DNA of 64,000 nucleotides from Bacterioplanoides sp. SCSIO 12839. Its GTDB lineage: Bacteria; Pseudomonadota; Gammaproteobacteria; Pseudomonadales; Oceanobacteraceae. Shown here piece after piece: positions 42,186 through 56,941 of the stretch; within the stretch, counting starts at the first letter, position 1, and every line of letters starts with the position of its first letter. The stretch lies in assembly GCF_024397975.1 (NCBI RefSeq), contig NZ_CP073745.1, positions 124,001 through 188,000 on the forward strand. The letters run 5' to 3'. The position numbers were made by a program, and so were the translations under genes. The notes beneath the pieces are model-generated. The model was not told where the DNA came from. It did no database searches and worked only from the letters and a program-made list of their open reading frames with translations.

Positions 42186-43409
42186 ATGGCAAAGGAAACG
42201 TTTGAGCGCTCCAAACCGCACGTAAACGTAGGCACCATCGGTCACGTTGACCATGGTAAAACCACTCTGACTGCAGCGCTGACACGCGTTTGTGCAGAAG
42301 TATGGGGCGGCGAATTGGTAGCTTTTGAAGGTATCGATAACGCACCAGAAGAGCGTGAGCGTGGTATCACCATCTCAACTTCTCACGTTGAATACGAATC
42401 CCCAAGCCGTCACTACGCACACGTAGACTGCCCGGGACACGCGGATTATGTTAAGAACATGATCACCGGTGCTGCTCAAATGGACGGCGCTATCCTGGTA
42501 TGTGGTTCTACTGACGGCCCAATGCCTCAGACTCGTGAGCACATCCTGCTGTCTCGTCAGGTTGGCGTGCCATACATCGTGGTATTCCTGAACAAAGCTG
42601 ACCTGCTGGCTGAAGACTGCGGCGGCGCAGACTCTGAAGAATACGCAGAGATGCTGGAACTGGTTGAAATGGAACTGCGTGACCTGCTGTCTGAATACGA
42701 CTTCCCAGGTGACGACACGCCAATCATCCCAGGTTCTGCTCTGATGGCTCTGAACGGCGAAGACGACAACGAAATGGGTACTACCGCTGTTAAGAAGCTG
42801 GTAGAAACTCTGGACGAATACATCCCAGAGCCAGAGCGTGCAATCGACGGCGACTTCATCATGCCAATCGAAGACGTATTCTCTATCCAGGGCCGTGGTA
42901 CTGTTGTAACTGGTCGTGTTGAGCGCGGCATCATCAATACTGGTGAAGAAGTTGCGATCATCGGTATCAAGGAAACTACTACCACTACTTGTACTGGTGT
43001 AGAAATGTTCCGTAAGATTCTGGACGAAGGCCGTGCAGGTGAGAACGTTGGTGTTCTGCTGCGTGGTACTAAGCGTGACGAAGTTGAGCGTGGTCAGGTA
43101 CTGGCTAAGCCAGGTTCTATCACTCCTCACACCAAGTTCACTTCAGAAGTTTACGTACTGGGTAAAGATGAAGGTGGTCGTCACACGCCATTCTTCAAAG
43201 GCTACCGTCCACAGTTCTACTTCCGTACGACTGACGTAACCGGTGCTGTTGAGCTGCCAGAAGGCGTTGAAATGGTAATGCCAGGTGACAACGTGACTCT
43301 GTCTGTTGAGCTGATCGCTCCGATCGCGATGGACGAAGGTCTGCGTTTTGCGATCCGTGAAGGCGGCCGTACTGTAGGCGCTGGTGTTGTAGCGACTATC
43401 GTAGAGTAA
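42186..43409 (+). CDS. tuf: Elongation factor Tu (copy next to tRNA-Thr)
   Basis: 407 residues. EF-Tu carries aminoacyl-tRNA to the ribosome. G motifs: [25 protein letters not shown]. It is about ten residues longer than the Pseudomonas form, owing to an insert after NKAD (about residues 140-155, [16 protein letters not shown]). It differs from the copy at 59092 by one residue (Thr versus Ser in VVA-IVE near the C-terminus). A stretch from 42327 to 43324 is identical to the other copy at the DNA level. It follows tRNA-Tyr/Gly/Thr and precedes tRNA-Trp-secE. Confidence 0.98.
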   Translation: MAKETFERSKPHVNVGTIGHVDHGKTTLTAALTRVCAEVWGGELVAFEGIDNAPEERERGITISTSHVEYESPSRHYAHVDCPGHADYVKNMITGAAQMDGAILVCGSTDGPMPQTREHILLSRQVGVPYIVVFLNKADLLAEDCGGADSEEYAEMLELVEMELRDLLSEYDFPGDDTPIIPGSALMALNGEDDNEMGTTAVKKLVETLDEYIPEPERAIDGDFIMPIEDVFSIQGRGTVVTGRVERGIINTGEEVAIIGIKETTTTTCTGVEMFRKILDEGRAGENVGVLLRGTKRDEVERGQVLAKPGSITPHTKFTSEVYVLGKDEGGRHTPFFKGYRPQFYFRTTDVTGAVELPEGVEMVMPGDNVTLSVELIAPIAMDEGLRFAIREGGRTVGAGVVATIVE

Positions 43410-43425
43410 AACGTAAGTTTTATCT

Positions 43426-43451
43426 CAAAAAGCCAGTTTGACTTGGCTTTT
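43426..43451 (+). terminator. Rho-independent terminator after tuf
   Basis: CAAAAAGCCA and TGGCTTTTG form a stem around GTTTGACT, with a T-rich 3' arm. It ends the tRNA-tuf transcript before tRNA-Trp. Confidence 0.78.
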
Positions 43452-43549
43452 GGGGTGGTGGGTTGTGAATGGGCTCGCCACTCCGGCCATGAAGAGTATT
43501 TTCTTTGTGGTTAAAACCTAAAATTTCTTGATTTTTCAAGAGCTAGCAC

Positions 43550-43577
43550 TTGATTAATGAAAAAGCTGCTGTATAGT
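43550..43577 (+). promoter_or_regulatory. Promoter of tRNA-Trp/secE/nusG
   Basis: TTGATT (43550-43555), 16-bp spacer, TATAGT (43572-43577). Transcription would begin about 20 bases before tRNA-Trp. Confidence 0.82.
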
Positions 43578-43602
43578 ACAGCGCCCTAATTGAGTGAACT
43601 TT

Positions 43603-43679
43603 AGGCCAGTAGTTCCAATTGGCAGAACGGCGGATTCCAAATCCGCATGTTGGGGGTTCGAATCCCTCCTGGCCTGCCA
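43603..43679 (+). tRNA. tRNA-Trp (CCA)
   Basis: AGGCCAG (43603-43609) pairs with CTGGCCT (43669-43675), discriminator G, encoded CCA. The anticodon arm GCGGA-TTCCAAA-TCCGC gives anticodon CCA. It precedes secE, the order seen in E. coli and Pseudomonas. Confidence 0.97.
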
Positions 43680-43690
43680 CATTCCTAAAT

Positions 43691-43712
43691 GGCAGCTTCG
43701 GCTGCCTTTTTT
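43691..43712 (+). terminator. Terminator/attenuator between tRNA-Trp and secE
   Basis: GGCAGC-TTCG-GCTGCC (43691-43706) followed by six T. A perfect stem with a stable UUCG loop; partial read-through must be allowed if secE is read from the tRNA-Trp promoter. Confidence 0.88.
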
Positions 43713-43729
43713 GGCTTCAGGGAATAGTA

Positions 43730-44125
43730 ATGAGTACCGAAAGCAAAGCAAATAATTCGCCATTAGATATTGTTAAATGGCTGGTAGCGATTGCTCTTTT
43801 TGCCGCCGCTGTAGTGGGTAACTACATGGCTCCGGATCTCTATCTGGAAGCGCAAGGCGAAGAGCTGCCTCTGTTGTTCCAAGTGTTGGCAGTTGTTGCG
43901 TTAATGTTGTTGTCTGCGGGCGCAGCGTTAACGACTGCGAAAGGTCAGGCCTTTCTGCAGTTGCTGAAAGAAGCCAATATCGAGCGTCGCAAAGTTGTAT
44001 GGCCGACGCGTCAGGAAACAACCCAAACCACAATGATTGTTGTGGTTGTTGTGTTTGTAATGGCTTTAATCTTGTGGGGTCTGGATTCTCTGCTGGGTTG
44101 GCTGGTTTCGTTAATCGTAGGCTGA
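43730..44125 (+). CDS. secE: Preprotein translocase subunit SecE
   Basis: 131 residues with three membrane helices (about 15-33, 47-66, 98-125), the gammaproteobacterial SecE layout. The conserved cytoplasmic stretch before the last helix is EANIERRKVVWPTRQETTQT. It forms the SecYEG channel. The reading frame opens farther upstream inside the tRNA-Trp gene; ATG 43730 follows AGGGA and is the true start. nusG follows after 12 bp. Confidence 0.96.
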   Translation: MSTESKANNSPLDIVKWLVAIALFAAAVVGNYMAPDLYLEAQGEELPLLFQVLAVVALMLLSAGAALTTAKGQAFLQLLKEANIERRKVVWPTRQETTQTTMIVVVVVFVMALILWGLDSLLGWLVSLIVG

Positions 44126-44137
44126 AGGTAAATCGAT

Positions 44138-44674
44138 ATGGCTATGCGCTGGTATGTGGTACACGCCTACTCTGGTTACGAAAAGCGTGTTCAAAACACT
44201 TTAAAAGAACGAATCGAACTGCACGAAATGCAGCACTTGTTTGGTGATGTGTTGGTGCCAACCGAAGAAGTGGTTGAAGTTCGTGACGGTAAAAAGCGCA
44301 AGAGTGAGCGTAAGTTCTACCCAGGCTACGTGCTTGTGCAAATGGATATGAATGATGACTCGTGGCATCTGGTTAAGCAGACGCCGCGTGTGATGGGTTT
44401 TATCGGCGGTACTGCTGATAAGCCTGCGCCAATTACTGAGCGTGAAGCGGATGCCATTCTGCAGCGTGTTCAGGATGGTGCTGATAAGCCTACTCACAAA
44501 ACCATTTACGAGCCAGGTGAAGTGGTTCGTGTTATTGACGGCCCATTTGCCGACTTTAACGGTGTGGTTGAAAGCGTTGATTATGAGAAATCACGTTTGC
44601 AGGTGGCTGTCACTATTTTTGGTCGTTCTACGCCGGTTGAGCTTGAGTTTACTCAGGTCGAAAAATCCGCGTAA
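44138..44674 (+). CDS. nusG: Transcription antitermination factor NusG
   Basis: 178 residues. The NGN domain begins [19 protein letters not shown] and includes [14 protein letters not shown]; the KOW domain near the C-terminus reads [20 protein letters not shown]. It binds RNA polymerase and, with NusE (S10, also in this window) and Rho, links transcription to translation. The gene sits between secE and rplK, the usual place. Confidence 0.97.
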   Translation: MAMRWYVVHAYSGYEKRVQNTLKERIELHEMQHLFGDVLVPTEEVVEVRDGKKRKSERKFYPGYVLVQMDMNDDSWHLVKQTPRVMGFIGGTADKPAPITEREADAILQRVQDGADKPTHKTIYEPGEVVRVIDGPFADFNGVVESVDYEKSRLQVAVTIFGRSTPVELEFTQVEKSA

Positions 44675-44751
44675 AACGCAATTAAATGACGCTTAACCGA
44701 GTGCTAAGTGTCGGGAAGCCGTAAGGCGTTATTACCCATTTGGAGTAAATC

Positions 44752-45186
44752 ATGGCTAAGAAAGTCGAAGCTTATATCAAGCTGCAAGTAGGTGCTGGTA
44801 AAGCAAACCCAAGTCCGCCGGTTGGTCCTGCTCTGGGTCAGCACGGTCTGAATATCATGGAATTCTGTAAAGCGTTCAACGCACAGACCCAAGGTATGGA
44901 AGCGGGCGCACCAGTTCCTGTAATTATTTCTGTATACAACGACCGTAGTTTTTCTTTCGAGATCAAAACTCCGCCAGCATCCTTCCTGCTGAAAAAAGCC
45001 GCTGGTATCAAGAGCGGTTCTGGTCGTCCAAACACTGAGAAAGTCGGTACTGTAAACCGTGCTCAGCTGGAAGAAATCGCAGAAGTTAAAATGAAAGACC
45101 TGACCGCTGCTGATATGGACGCTGCTGTTCGTACCATCGCTGGTTCTGCTCGTGCAATGGGTCTGAATGTGGAAGGAGTTGAGTAA
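44752..45186 (+). CDS. rplK: 50S ribosomal protein L11
   Basis: 144 residues. L11 is part of the GTPase-associated centre and binds 23S rRNA. N-terminal motif [20 protein letters not shown] with the conserved [12 protein letters not shown] loop; C-terminal RNA-binding end ([15 protein letters not shown] and [13 protein letters not shown]). ATG 44752 follows TGGAGT. Its stop overlaps the rplA start by 1 base (TAATG). Confidence 0.98.
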   Translation: MAKKVEAYIKLQVGAGKANPSPPVGPALGQHGLNIMEFCKAFNAQTQGMEAGAPVPVIISVYNDRSFSFEIKTPPASFLLKKAAGIKSGSGRPNTEKVGTVNRAQLEEIAEVKMKDLTAADMDAAVRTIAGSARAMGLNVEGVE

Positions 45187-45881
45187 TGGCTAAGCTGACT
45201 AAGCGCCAAAAGCTGATCGCTGAAAAAGTAGAAGCTGGCAAAGTTTACTCTGTAGAAGAAGCGGTTGAAGTACTGGCTTCTCTGCCTGCTGCAAAATTCA
45301 AAGAGTCTGTTGATGTTGCTGTAAATCTGGGCATCGACGCTCGTAAATCTGACCAAAACGTTCGTAGCTCTACTGTACTGCCAAACGGTACTGGTAAAAC
45401 TATGCGTGTTGCTGTGTTCACTCAGGGTGCTAACGCTGATGCCGCTAAAGAAGCTGGTGCAGACGAAGTTGGTATGGATGAACTGGCTGCGAAAATGAAA
45501 GAAGGTGATCTGAACTTCGACGTTGTGATCGCTTCTCCAGACGCAATGCGTGTTGTTGGTCAGCTGGGTCAGGTTCTGGGTCCTCGTGGCCTGATGCCAA
45601 ACCCAAAAGTTGGTACTGTAACGCCAGACGTTGCTACTGCGGTTAAGAACGCAAAAGCAGGTCAGGTTCGTTACCGTAACGACAAGAACGGTATTATTCA
45701 CACCACAATCGGTAAGGCTGATTTCACTGCAGACGCACTGAAAGAAAACCTGACTGCATTGCTGGCTGATCTGAAAAAAGCCAAGCCTTCTTCCGCCAAA
45801 GGCGTATTCATGAAGAAAGTGACTCTGTCTACGACTATGGGTCCTGGCTTGACTGTTGATCACTCTGCTCTGGATATCTAA
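45186..45881 (+). CDS. rplA: 50S ribosomal protein L1
   Basis: 231 residues. L1 forms the mobile stalk by the E-site and in E. coli represses its own rplKA mRNA. Motifs: [19 protein letters not shown] at the start and [19 protein letters not shown] in the centre. Coupled to rplK through overlapping stop/start codons. Confidence 0.98.
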   Translation: MAKLTKRQKLIAEKVEAGKVYSVEEAVEVLASLPAAKFKESVDVAVNLGIDARKSDQNVRSSTVLPNGTGKTMRVAVFTQGANADAAKEAGADEVGMDELAAKMKEGDLNFDVVIASPDAMRVVGQLGQVLGPRGLMPNPKVGTVTPDVATAVKNAKAGQVRYRNDKNGIIHTTIGKADFTADALKENLTALLADLKKAKPSSAKGVFMKKVTLSTTMGPGLTVDHSALDI

Positions 45882-45929
45882 GCCCTTTTAGACATCTGAT
45901 CTGAGTATCAAAATCATCTTTGGGGTTAT

Positions 45930-46068
45930 CGCCGGATTCTGCACTGCAGAGCTGTACCGGCGGTAGCTGTCAAAGACCGCAGGAGCAATGAGGTCACTGA
46001 CCTCTGAGCTTAATTATTTCCTGCGTAGATGGTGTGTGGCCCCTTCAGAATTCTGAATTGTCACACCG
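45930..46068 (+). ncRNA. L10 leader (structured mRNA leader of rplJL)
   Basis: The 230 bp before rplJ folds into successive helices: GCCGG (45931-45935)/CCGGC (45957-45961); CGCAGGA (45978-45984)/TCCTGCG (46019-46025) enclosing GAGGTC/GACCTC; GGTGTG (46031-46036)/CACACC (46062-46067) enclosing TTCAGAATTCTGAA. The place and layout fit the known L10(L12)4-binding leader that represses rplJL translation. Confidence 0.72.
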
Positions 46069-46111
46069 AGACTGGCTCGTAAGAGCTCAATTTAACTTGT
46101 AGGAGTTAATC

Positions 46112-46606
46112 GTGGCCTTAGGACTCGAAGATAAGAAGGCGATTGTCGCCGAAGTCCAGGAAGCAGCTCAAGGTGCTCTTTCTGCTGTTGTTGCCGACTC
46201 TCGTGGCGTAACAGTAGAAGCCATGACCGCTCTACGTAAAGAAGCACGTGAAGCAGGCGTATGGATGAAGGTTGTCCGTAACACGCTGGCACGTCGTGCT
46301 GTTGAAGGTACTGATTACGAGTGTCTGACTGACTCGTTTAAAGGCCCAACTTTAATCGCATTTAACACCGAGCACCCTGGTGCTGCAGCTCGTATTTTCA
46401 AAGAGTTCGCAAAAGGTAACGACGCGTTTGAAGTTAAGGCTGGTGCCTTCGAAGGTGAAGTGGTAGACGTAGCGATGCTGGCAAGCCTGCCAACATACGA
46501 CGAAGCTATCGCGAAACTGATGAGCGTTATGAAAGAAGCATCCGCTGGCAAGCTGGTACGTACCATTGCTGCTATCCGCGACCAAAAAGAATCAGAAGCG
46601 GCTTAA
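46112..46606 (+). CDS. rplJ: 50S ribosomal protein L10
   Basis: 164 residues. L10 anchors L7/L12 dimers at the stalk base and acts as repressor of its own leader. N-terminal rRNA-binding half ([20 protein letters not shown], then [18 protein letters not shown]) and a C-terminal helix for L12 binding. GTG 46112 follows AGGAG (46101-46105). Confidence 0.97.
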   Translation: MALGLEDKKAIVAEVQEAAQGALSAVVADSRGVTVEAMTALRKEAREAGVWMKVVRNTLARRAVEGTDYECLTDSFKGPTLIAFNTEHPGAAARIFKEFAKGNDAFEVKAGAFEGEVVDVAMLASLPTYDEAIAKLMSVMKEASAGKLVRTIAAIRDQKESEAA

Positions 46607-46682
46607 TTTTTAACAAAATAAGCCTTTTCTACCAACAATTTAGCGAGCTATTTAAAGCTCCTTTAAATTTAGGAATTGTCTC

Positions 46683-47054
46683 ATGTCTCTGACAAAAGAA
46701 GATATCATCAATGCTGTAGCTGAAATGTCTGTAAAAGACGTTGTTGAGCTGATCGAAGCGATGGAAGAAAAATTCGGTGTATCTGCTGCTGCTGCTGTAG
46801 CTGCTGGTCCTGCTGCAGGTGGCGCTGAAGCTGCTGAAGCACAAACTGAATTCGACGTAATCCTGAGCGCTGCAGGCGACAAGAAAGTTAACGTGATCAA
46901 AGCTGTTCGCGGTCTGACTGGTCTGGGTCTGAAAGAAGCTAAAGCAATCGTTGATGGCGCTCCTGCTGCTGTTAAAGAAGGCGTATCGAAAGAAGACGCT
47001 GAAGCAGCTAAAGAAGAGCTGGAAGCAGCTGGCGCAGTTGTTGAAGTTAAGTAA
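46683..47054 (+). CDS. rplL: 50S ribosomal protein L7/L12
   Basis: 123 residues. N-terminal dimerisation helices ([20 protein letters not shown]), an Ala-rich hinge ([20 protein letters not shown]) and the C-terminal factor-binding domain ([20 protein letters not shown]). It recruits EF-G and EF-Tu to the ribosome. ATG 46683, 76 bp after rplJ. Confidence 0.98.
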   Translation: MSLTKEDIINAVAEMSVKDVVELIEAMEEKFGVSAAAAVAAGPAAGGAEAAEAQTEFDVILSAAGDKKVNVIKAVRGLTGLGLKEAKAIVDGAPAAVKEGVSKEDAEAAKEELEAAGAVVEVK

Positions 47055-47081
47055 TTTGCGCATTGTTGCAATGCCGTTACT

Positions 47082-47221
47082 GTCGCATTAAAGTCTGATG
47101 CGACGATTGGCTGGCGGGGTTAAACCCGTCAGCCTTTTCGCGTTCTACGCGATTGTCCTAGCGCTGACACTAAATGGCGCAAGAATTACCAGCCTTTACT
47201 GGCTCAGTCAGCAAGCGCTAG
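47082..47221 (+). terminator. Attenuator and processing hairpins between rplL and rpoB
   Basis: Three stems in 222 bp: GTCGCAT (47082-47088)/ATGCGAC (47098-47104); GGCTGGCGGG (47109-47118)/CCCGTCAGCC (47125-47134) followed by TTTT, a terminator-like hairpin; and CTAGCGC (47158-47164)/GCGCTAG (47215-47221), extended by TGAC/GTCA, enclosing AGCC/GGCT. E. coli has an attenuator and an RNase III site here. Confidence 0.75.
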
Positions 47222-47275
47222 CTTGTACACAGGTCCAATGATGACCCAATCGGGGCAACAGTCCGGGGATAACTG

Positions 47276-50200
47276 ATGGCTTACTCATATACTGAGAAAA
47301 AACGTATCCGAAAGGATTTCGGTAAACTGCCGAACGTCATGGATGTGCCATACCTTCTGGCCATTCAAATCGATTCATATCGCAAGTTCCTGCAAGAGGG
47401 AGCTAACTCCGAAGATCGCATCGATCTTGGTTTACATGCTGCATTTAAATCTGTTTTCCCTATCGTAAGCTATTCCGGGAATGCAGCACTTGAATACGTA
47501 AGCTACCGTCTGGGTACACCTACGTTTGATGAAAAAGAATGTATGCTGCGTGGCGTAACATACGCTGCACCGCTGCGTGTGAAGGTTCGTCTGATCATTT
47601 ACGACAAAGAATCTTCCACCAAAGCCATCAAAGATATTAAAGAACAAGAAGTCTACATGGGCGAAATGCCCCTGATGACCGATAACGGTACCTTTATTGT
47701 TAATGGTACTGAGCGTGTGATCGTATCTCAGTTACACCGTTCTCCGGGTGTATTCTTCGATCACGACAAAGGTAAGACACACTCTTCCGGTAAGCTGCTG
47801 TATAACGCACGTGTTATTCCTTACCGTGGTTCCTGGCTGGACTTTGAATTCGATCCGAAAGATCTGGTTTACGTTCGTATCGACCGTCGCCGTAAGCTGC
47901 CAGCATCTATTCTGCTGCGCGCTCTGGGTTACAGCACTGAAGAAATTCTGGCGGAATTCTTCGAGAACGACAGCTACCGTTTAAGTGCCGATGGCGCCAT
48001 GCTGAAGCTGATTCCTGCGCGTCTGCGTGGTGAAACTGCGGCCTTCGATATCATGGATAACGAAGGTAATGTGATTGTTGAAAGCGGCCGTCGTATTACC
48101 GCGCGTCACATTCGCCAGTTAGAAAAAGCCGGTGTGGAAGAGCTGTCTGTTCCAGCTGAGTACCTGCTGGGTAAAGCGATTGCAAAAGACGTGATCGACA
48201 CCCGTACCGGTGAAGTTCTGGCTCCGGCCAACTCTGAAATCAGCGCTGAGCTGCTGGCTTCTCTGGCAGAAGCAGGCGTGGATGCGTTTGAAACAATTTA
48301 CACCAACGAACTGGATTGTGGTCCGTTCCTGTCAGACACCATGCGTACTGACCCGACCACCAACCAGCTGGAAGCACTGGTAGAAATCTACCGTATGATG
48401 CGTCCTGGTGAGCCACCAACCAAAGAATCTGCCGAAGCGCTGTTCGAAAACCTGTTCTTCACTGATGAGCGTTATGACCTGTCTGCAGTAGGTCGTATGA
48501 AGTTCAACCGTCGTATCGGCCGTGAAGAAATTCTGGGTGCTGGCGTTCTGGATAAGCAGGACATCATTGAAGTACTGCGTACCCTGATCTCGATCCGTAA
48601 CGGTAAAGGCATCGTCGATGATATCGACCACCTGGGTAACCGTCGTATCCGTTCTGTGGGTGAAATGGCTGAGAACCAATTCCGTGTGGGTCTGGTTCGT
48701 GTTGAGCGTGCGGTACGTGAGCGTCTGAGCATGGCGGAATCTGAAGGCCTGATGCCTCAGGATTTGATCAATGCCAAGCCGGTTGCTGCTGCGGTTAAAG
48801 AGTTCTTCGGCTCATCCCAGCTGTCTCAGTTTATGGACCAGAACAACCCGCTGTCTGAGGTAACTCACAAGCGTCGTATTTCTGCGTTAGGCCCGGGTGG
48901 TCTGACCCGTGAACGTGCTGGCTTCGAGGTGCGTGACGTACACGCGACTCACTACGGTCGCGTATGTCCTATTGAAACGCCGGAAGGTCCAAACATTGGT
49001 CTGATTAACTCGTTGGCAACCTTTGCCCGCACCAATGAATACGGCTTCCTGGAATCTCCGTACCGTAAAGTAAACAACGGTGTGGTTACTGACGAAATCA
49101 TTTACGTATCTGCAATTGAAGAAGCAGACTACGTAATTGCACAGGCGTCGGTAGAAACCGATAGCGAAGGCCGCTTACAAGGCGACCTGATCTCGGTACG
49201 TCACCAGAACGAATTCACCGTGATGTCTCCGGATGCAGTAACCCTGATGGACGTATCTGCACGTCAGGTTGTATCCATCGCAGCATCTCTGATTCCGTTC
49301 CTGGAACACGACGATGCTAACCGTGCATTGATGGGATCGAACATGCAGCGTCAGGCTGTACCAACGCTGAAATCCGAGAAGCCATTTGTTGGTACCGGTA
49401 TTGAGCGTGCGGTAGCGGCAGACTCCGGTGTGTGTGTGGTTGCCAAGCGTGGTGGTGTGATCGACTCCGTTGATGCTTCCCGTATCGTGGTCAAGGTTCG
49501 TGATGAAGAAACCATGGCTGGCGAAGCCGGTGTGGATATCTACAACCTGACCAAATACACCCGTTCTAACCAGAACACCTGTATTAACCAGAAGCCTCTG
49601 GTGAAAGCCGGCGATATCATTAATCGTGGCGACATCATGGCTGACGGCCCATCTATTGACTTAGGTGAGCTGGCACTGGGTCAGAACTTACGTCTGGCGT
49701 TCATGCCTTGGAATGGTTACAACTTCGAGGATTCCATCCTGTTGTCTGAGCGTGTTGCTCAGGAAGACCGTTTAACCACCATCCACATTCAGGAACTGAC
49801 CTGTGTGGCGCGTGACACCAAGTTGGGTGCAGAAGAAGTAACTTCTGATATTCCAAATGTGGGTGAGTCGGCACTGAACAAGCTGGATGAGTCCGGTATT
49901 GTTTACATCGGTGCAGAAGTTAAGCCGGGCGACATTCTGGTAGGTAAAGTGACACCGAAAGGTGAAACTCAGCTGACTCCAGAAGAAAAACTGCTGCGTG
50001 CGATCTTTGGTGAAAAAGCGTCTGACGTTAAAGATACTTCTCTGCGTGTTAAGACCGGCACCACAGGTACGGTTATCGACGTACAGGTATTTACCCGTGA
50101 TGGCGTTGAGAAAGATCAGCGTGCTCTGGAAATTGAACAGTCTCAGCTGGACGAAATCCGTAAAGACCTGAACGAAGAAATGCGTATTGTTCAGGGCGCA

Positions 50201-51349
50201 ACTTACGAGCGTCTGCAACGTGCATTGCTGGGTCAAACTGTTAACGCGGCACCAGGCTTAGCTAAAGGCTCTCCGTTAACTGAAGAGTACCTGCAGAATC
50301 TGGCTGGCGACGACTGGTTCAAGATCCGTCCACAAGACGAGTCTCTGGTTGAAGTACTGGAAAAAGCCGAACAGTCTCTCATTGATCGTCGCAAAGAACT
50401 GGATGACAAGTTCGAAGACAAAAAGCGTAAGCTGCAAACTGGCGATGACCTGGCTCCGGGCGTACTGAAGATTGTTAAGGTCTACCTTGCTATCAAACGT
50501 AAGATCCAGCCGGGTGATAAGATGGCAGGTCGTCACGGTAACAAAGGTGTTATCTCTGCGATCATGCCAATCGAAGATATGCCATACGATAGTAACGGTG
50601 AGCCGGTTGATATCGTGCTGAACCCACTGGGTGTACCGTCTCGTATGAACGTGGGTCAGATCATGGAGACTCACTTAGGCATGGCCGCTAAAGGTCTGGG
50701 CGTTAAGATCGACCGTATGATCAAAGAACAGCAAGAGATCGCTAAGATGCGTGAACTGCTGAACGAGATCTACAACGGTGGTGATGGCCGTATCGAAGAC
50801 CTGGACAGCTTCTCTGATGCTGAAATCATGGAGTTGGCTAACAACCTGCGTAACGGTGTACCAATGGCAACACCAGCGTTTGACGGTGCCAAAGAAAGCG
50901 AAATCAAACGTATGCTGCGTCTGGCGGACATCCCGGATTCCGGTCAGGTTACCCTGTACGATGGCCGCACCGGTGATGCCTTCGACCGTCCGGTAACCGT
51001 AGGTTACATGTACATGCTGAAACTGAACCACCTGGTAGACGACAAAATGCACGCGCGTTCTACCGGTTCTTACAGCCTGGTTACTCAGCAGCCGCTGGGT
51101 GGTAAGGCGCAGTTTGGTGGTCAGCGCTTCGGTGAGATGGAAGTATGGGCACTGGAAGCATACGGTGCGGCGTATACGCTGCAGGAAATGCTTACCGTTA
51201 AGTCGGATGACGTGGCCGGTCGTACCAAGATGTATAAAAACATCGTTGACGGCGACCACCGTATGGAAGCCGGTATGCCGGAATCCTTTAACGTATTGGT
51301 TAAAGAGATCCGCTCACTGGGTATCGACATCGAACTGGAAAACGAATAA
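47276..51349 (+). CDS. rpoB: RNA polymerase subunit beta
   Basis: 1357 residues, the same length as Pseudomonas RpoB. N-terminus [17 protein letters not shown]; the rifampicin-binding region [20 protein letters not shown] followed by [20 protein letters not shown] is wild type in appearance; the C-terminus has [20 protein letters not shown]. It is the second-largest catalytic subunit. 20 bp before rpoC. Confidence 0.99.
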   Translation: MAYSYTEKKRIRKDFGKLPNVMDVPYLLAIQIDSYRKFLQEGANSEDRIDLGLHAAFKSVFPIVSYSGNAALEYVSYRLGTPTFDEKECMLRGVTYAAPLRVKVRLIIYDKESSTKAIKDIKEQEVYMGEMPLMTDNGTFIVNGTERVIVSQLHRSPGVFFDHDKGKTHSSGKLLYNARVIPYRGSWLDFEFDPKDLVYVRIDRRRKLPASILLRALGYSTEEILAEFFENDSYRLSADGAMLKLIPARLRGETAAFDIMDNEGNVIVESGRRITARHIRQLEKAGVEELSVPAEYLLGKAIAKDVIDTRTGEVLAPANSEISAELLASLAEAGVDAFETIYTNELDCGPFLSDTMRTDPTTNQLEALVEIYRMMRPGEPPTKESAEALFENLFFTDERYDLSAVGRMKFNRRIGREEILGAGVLDKQDIIEVLRTLISIRNGKGIVDDIDHLGNRRIRSVGEMAENQFRVGLVRVERAVRERLSMAESEGLMPQDLINAKPVAAAVKEFFGSSQLSQFMDQNNPLSEVTHKRRISALGPGGLTRERAGFEVRDVHATHYGRVCPIETPEGPNIGLINSLATFARTNEYGFLESPYRKVNNGVVTDEIIYVSAIEEADYVIAQASVETDSEGRLQGDLISVRHQNEFTVMSPDAVTLMDVSARQVVSIAASLIPFLEHDDANRALMGSNMQRQAVPTLKSEKPFVGTGIERAVAADSGVCVVAKRGGVIDSVDASRIVVKVRDEETMAGEAGVDIYNLTKYTRSNQNTCINQKPLVKAGDIINRGDIMADGPSIDLGELALGQNLRLAFMPWNGYNFEDSILLSERVAQEDRLTTIHIQELTCVARDTKLGAEEVTSDIPNVGESALNKLDESGIVYIGAEVKPGDILVGKVTPKGETQLTPEEKLLRAIFGEKASDVKDTSLRVKTGTTGTVIDVQVFTRDGVEKDQRALEIEQSQLDEIRKDLNEEMRIVQGATYERLQRALLGQTVNAAPGLAKGSPLTEEYLQNLAGDDWFKIRPQDESLVEVLEKAEQSLIDRRKELDDKFEDKKRKLQTGDDLAPGVLKIVKVYLAIKRKIQPGDKMAGRHGNKGVISAIMPIEDMPYDSNGEPVDIVLNPLGVPSRMNVGQIMETHLGMAAKGLGVKIDRMIKEQQEIAKMRELLNEIYNGGDGRIEDLDSFSDAEIMELANNLRNGVPMATPAFDGAKESEIKRMLRLADIPDSGQVTLYDGRTGDAFDRPVTVGYMYMLKLNHLVDDKMHARSTGSYSLVTQQPLGGKAQFGGQRFGEMEVWALEAYGAAYTLQEMLTVKSDDVAGRTKMYKNIVDGDHRMEAGMPESFNVLVKEIRSLGIDIELENE

Positions 51350-51369
51350 GGGCGTGGAGCTAAAGCAAA

Positions 51370-55596
<4,227 letters not shown>

Positions 55597-55638
55597 AACC
55601 GGTGAATTCAGCTCAGATTAAGAGCTGAACAGAACCCA

Positions 55639-55676
55639 TAAAAACCGCTGTTTCCGCAAGGAGGCAGCGGTTTTTT
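55639..55676 (+). terminator. Rho-independent terminator after rpoC
   Basis: AAAACCGCTG (55641-55650) and CAGCGG (55665-55670) plus TTTTTT form a stem; the loop contains a small CC-GCAA-GG stem. Confidence 0.92.
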
Positions 55677-55735
55677 GCTTTTGGGTTTGGAGAAAATTCA
55701 TTTGCCTGAATTTTACTCAGAGGTTGTCGAAATAG

Positions 55736-55764
55736 TTGAATTTTTAACCTGATCCGAGTATGCT
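55736..55764 (+). promoter_or_regulatory. Promoter of the str operon (rpsL-rpsG-fusA-tuf)
   Basis: TTGAAT (55736-55741), 17-bp spacer, TATGCT (55759-55764), about 65 bp before rpsL and after the rpoC terminator. Confidence 0.72.
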
Positions 55765-55828
55765 TCCGGCCCCTTTTCTTGCGTCTGCCTGAAAAGGGTT
55801 CCTTTAAAGACATTTTGGAGTTAGCTAA

Positions 55829-56200
<372 letters not shown>

Positions 56201-56347
56201 CATCCTCTTGTTAAGTCTGCCTGTGTGCAGCACAGAGGGTGTCTTACGACACAAGATAAGAGTAAGGCTGAGCAACGTGTTATCGAATGTGTTTAACCAC
56301 AGTGTCAACATGCTCAGGCTGACCTGAAGACCTAAAGAGGGCTTATC

Positions 56348-56818
56348 ATGCCAAGAAGAAGAGTCGCCGCCAAACGCGAGATTCTGCCAGATCCGAAATT
56401 CGGAAACGTTACACTGGCAAAATTTATGAACCACGTAATGATCAGTGGTAAAAAATCCATCGCCGAAAAAATCGTTTACGGTGCACTGGATGCAGTTGAA
56501 GCAAAGCAGGGTGGTAACCCGGTTGAGCTGTTTGATGCTGCTTTAGAGGCTATCCAGCCTATCGTGGAAGTTAAGAGCCGCCGTGTTGGTGGTGCTACTT
56601 ACCAGGTTCCTGTTGAAGTACGTCCTGCTCGTCGTATGGCTCTGGCTATGCGTTGGTTAGTAGATGCTGCTCGTTCCCGTGGTGAAAAATCCATGGCTCA
56701 GCGTCTGGCTAACGAAATGATGGACGCTGCTGAAGGCAAAGGCGCTGCGGTTAAGAAACGTGAAGACGTTCACCGTATGGCTGAAGCTAACAAAGCTTTC
56801 TCTCACTACCGTTTCTAA
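56348..56818 (+). CDS. rpsG: 30S ribosomal protein S7
   Basis: 156 residues. S7 begins assembly of the 30S head and contacts E-site tRNA; in E. coli it represses str operon translation. Start [19 protein letters not shown], then the beta-hairpin region [19 protein letters not shown] and [17 protein letters not shown]. The 147-bp gap from rpsL is long and could hold the S7-binding regulatory site. Confidence 0.99.
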   Translation: MPRRRVAAKREILPDPKFGNVTLAKFMNHVMISGKKSIAEKIVYGALDAVEAKQGGNPVELFDAALEAIQPIVEVKSRRVGGATYQVPVEVRPARRMALAMRWLVDAARSRGEKSMAQRLANEMMDAAEGKGAAVKKREDVHRMAEANKAFSHYRF

Positions 56819-56941
56819 GTTATCTGAAACACAGTGGTTTGAGAAACTGGGCGCTGTTCTGAAGCGCCCATTGTTAAGGCTGGCTCCGTTCGCGGGTCGC
56901 CTTAACTGATCCCAAGACCAACCAGTAAGGACTCTATTACA

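Noticed and set aside
42375-43130. 251-codon antisense frame inside tuf (also at 59281-60036)
   Set aside because: It appears in both tuf copies only because the DNA is identical there; it is a shadow of strongly codon-biased tuf.
50675-51259. Antisense frames of up to 236 codons inside rpoB and rpoC
   Set aside because: Shadows of the codon-biased polymerase genes; no ribosome-binding sites or family motifs.
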